A stretch of 6,873 nucleotides of DNA from Ardenticatenales bacterium (GTDB taxonomy: Bacteria > Chloroflexota > Anaerolineae > Promineifilales > UBA4811), in contig WSZX01000157.1 in the NCBI GenBank assembly GCA_013139935.1, positions 1 to 6,873 of the forward strand, written 5' to 3'. Position numbers and translations under genes: made by a program. Numbering within the stretch: position 1 is the first letter of the stretch; every line of letters begins with the position of its first letter. The notes beneath the pieces are model-generated. The model did no database searches, was not told the origin of the DNA, and worked only from the letters and a program-made list of their open reading frames with translations. This document shows positions 5,904 through 6,873 of this stretch, in pieces.

Positions 5904-6305
5904 ACCCGGTGACCAGGGCGCCACACTGGGCCGCAGAACGTGCGCTGGTGAACCACAACCCGACAGGCGATGTGCCCGACGGTGGGCCCGCGGGTGGGGA
6001 ACGGACCACCCAGGCCAAGCCCTCTTGGATATCGAGCCAAGGCTGGACGATGTTCTCAAGGCGCCGCAGGCATGCGCGTGAGCTACCATCAAATGGGCGG
6101 CCGATGGCCGGCTGATAGGTAACGAACTTGTCTGCCAGTGGTTGCTGTCGCTGTGACCGCCGGCAGGAGCGCTGGGTCTGGTCATTCGAGCGCTGACGTA
6201 ATCGGTGTGTGTGCAGCGCGGCCCAGTGGGGCTGCTTGAGAACCGTCGGCTGTCCAGCCTGCTCCAGTCTGCTTGGCCTGTCTCTGCGCCAGGAGTGCTA
6301 TTCCC
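5904..6305. other. 402-base intergenic gap
   Basis: No coding region is supported; frames crossing it are shadows or arginine-rich chance frames. It has a short palindrome, CGGCC-GAT-GGCCG (about 6100-6112), and two identical GAGCGCTG octamers 21 bases apart (6167-6174, 6188-6195). AGGAG at 6291-6295 lies 10 bases before the next gene. No clear terminator for the membrane-protein gene and no convincing promoter for the phospholipase D-like gene was found. Confidence 0.6.
6167..6195 (+). repeat. Paired GAGCGCTG octamers spaced two helical turns
   Basis: GAGCGCTG occurs at 6167-6174 and 6188-6195, a 21-base start-to-start distance. Each contains the palindrome AGCGCT. The pair lies about 110-140 bases before the phospholipase D-like gene and could be a protein-binding site. 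Two short copies only, so chance is possible. Confidence 0.25.
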
Positions 6306-6873
6306 TTGGACAAACGTACATCTAGGAGAAGGACCATCGTATCGGCCGCGCTGGCGTCGGTTTCCATCGTCGCTGCCATTCTGCTCTGCGTGATCCGGGC
6401 CGTCACCGGTGAGGACTTTGGGCTGTTCGAGAGGGAAGGGCAGAGCGCCTTCGTCGCTAGCCCGTCTGTTGCAGTGATCACCGGAGTGGTGGACAATCAC
6501 GCTGATTGGTGCGAACTCTACTTCACCAACCCCCAGGATGAGGCGGCGTGGTCCGGCGGACTGGATGAGATCCTGGTGGCTGATATTGATCGGGCCGAAT
6601 CCCTGGTCGATATTGCCGCCTTTGATCTTGATTTGCAGAGTGTGTCAGATGCGCTCGTCCGCGCGTGCGAGCGTGGCGTGCAAGTGCGAATGGTGATCGA
6701 TAGCGACAATGCAGACGCGGACCCGCCACAGGAATTGATCAAGGCCGGCATCCCGGTAGTGGAAGATGACCGCTCTGCCATCATGCACAACAAGTTCGTG
6801 ATAATTGATCAGTTGATCACCTGGACCGGATCCTGGAACCTTACCGAGAACGGCACCTATCTGAACAACAACA
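6306..6873 (+). CDS. Membrane-anchored phospholipase D-like (HKD) protein, 3' end outside window
   Basis: Starts at TTG 6306 and is open to the right edge, with 189 visible codons. The upstream in-frame stop is TGA 6237; TTG 6273 is the only other usual start. TTG 6306 is preferred because AGGAG lies 10 bases before it and it yields a textbook basic-plus-hydrophobic N-terminus: MDKRTSRRRT, then a membrane segment about 11-32. The body is outside the membrane. A phospholipase D-like domain begins near 70 (DEILVADIDRAESLVDIAAFDLD) and contains the HxKxxxxD motif in HNKFVIID: H161, K163, D168, followed by GSWNLTENGTY. Such domains hydrolyse phosphodiester bonds in lipids or nucleic acids. The visible part has one HKD motif; a second could lie beyond the edge, or the protein could act as a dimer like Nuc-type nucleases. 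Substrate is unknown. C28 in AILLC is not a canonical lipobox. Confidence 0.88.
   Translation, partial: MDKRTSRRRTIVSAALASVSIVAAILLCVIRAVTGEDFGLFEREGQSAFVASPSVAVITGVVDNHADWCELYFTNPQDEAAWSGGLDEILVADIDRAESLVDIAAFDLDLQSVSDALVRACERGVQVRMVIDSDNADADPPQELIKAGIPVVEDDRSAIMHNKFVIIDQLITWTGSWNLTENGTYLNNN

Noticed and set aside
6236..6264. TTGAGA as a -35 box for the phospholipase D-like gene
   Set aside because: No -10-like hexamer occurs at a workable distance; the bases 17 downstream read CTGCTC.
6375..6395. Lipobox at the phospholipase D-like protein N-terminus (AILLC)
   Set aside because: The residue before Cys is Leu rather than Gly, Ala or Ser, so a lipid-anchoring signal is unlikely; a plain membrane anchor fits better.
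5823..6500. 225-codon minus-strand frame across the membrane-protein end, the gap and the phospholipase D-like start
   Set aside because: It runs antisense to two better-supported genes and its translation is rich in Arg, Ser, His and Pro, as expected of a chance frame.

Overview
The window is GC-rich bacterial chromosomal DNA. It reads as three blocks. (1) A minus-strand gene set, transcribed from about 4.4 kb down to base 1: a class I/II PLP-dependent aminotransferase, a membrane-bound sensor histidine kinase, and a response regulator with GAF and PAS domains that runs off the left edge. (2) About 1.26 kb with no convincing gene (4315-5591). It holds a small MITE-like inverted-repeat element, promoter-like sites and a possibly decayed reading frame. 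(3) A plus-strand block with a small three-helix membrane protein (5592-5903), a 402-base gap, and the 5' part of a membrane-anchored phospholipase D-like protein that runs off the right edge. No rRNA, tRNA, CRISPR array, transposase or phage gene was seen.

The minus-strand genes are packed like an operon. The aminotransferase stop and the kinase start are 23 bases apart. The kinase stop and the regulator start share an ATGA. The 23-base gap contains a perfect 6-bp hairpin whose 3' arm is the kinase's only Shine-Dalgarno-like sequence and whose 5' arm begins two bases after the aminotransferase stop. That layout suggests kinase translation depends on ribosomes finishing the aminotransferase. 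The kinase has an extracytoplasmic Cache/PDC-like sensor, a HAMP-like linker, a PAS domain and a complete HisKA-HATPase core. The regulator has an intact receiver with D54. It probably receives phosphate from the kinase and passes the signal through its GAF/PAS region to a missing C-terminal output, which may be a second kinase, a cyclase or a phosphatase domain.

The phospholipase D-like protein, with its HKD motif and a GSWN motif close behind, resembles proteins I associate with Chloroflexota (Anaerolineae-like). The GAF/PAS-rich two-component system fits that group too. This is an impression from family resemblance, not a proven placement.

I see no clear new multi-gene system. The points most worth checking are the coupling hairpin before the kinase, the aminotransferase-kinase-regulator linkage, the 179-bp inverted-repeat element with a 6-bp flanking duplication, and the frame at 5146-5592, which is coding-like at its start and loses that character.
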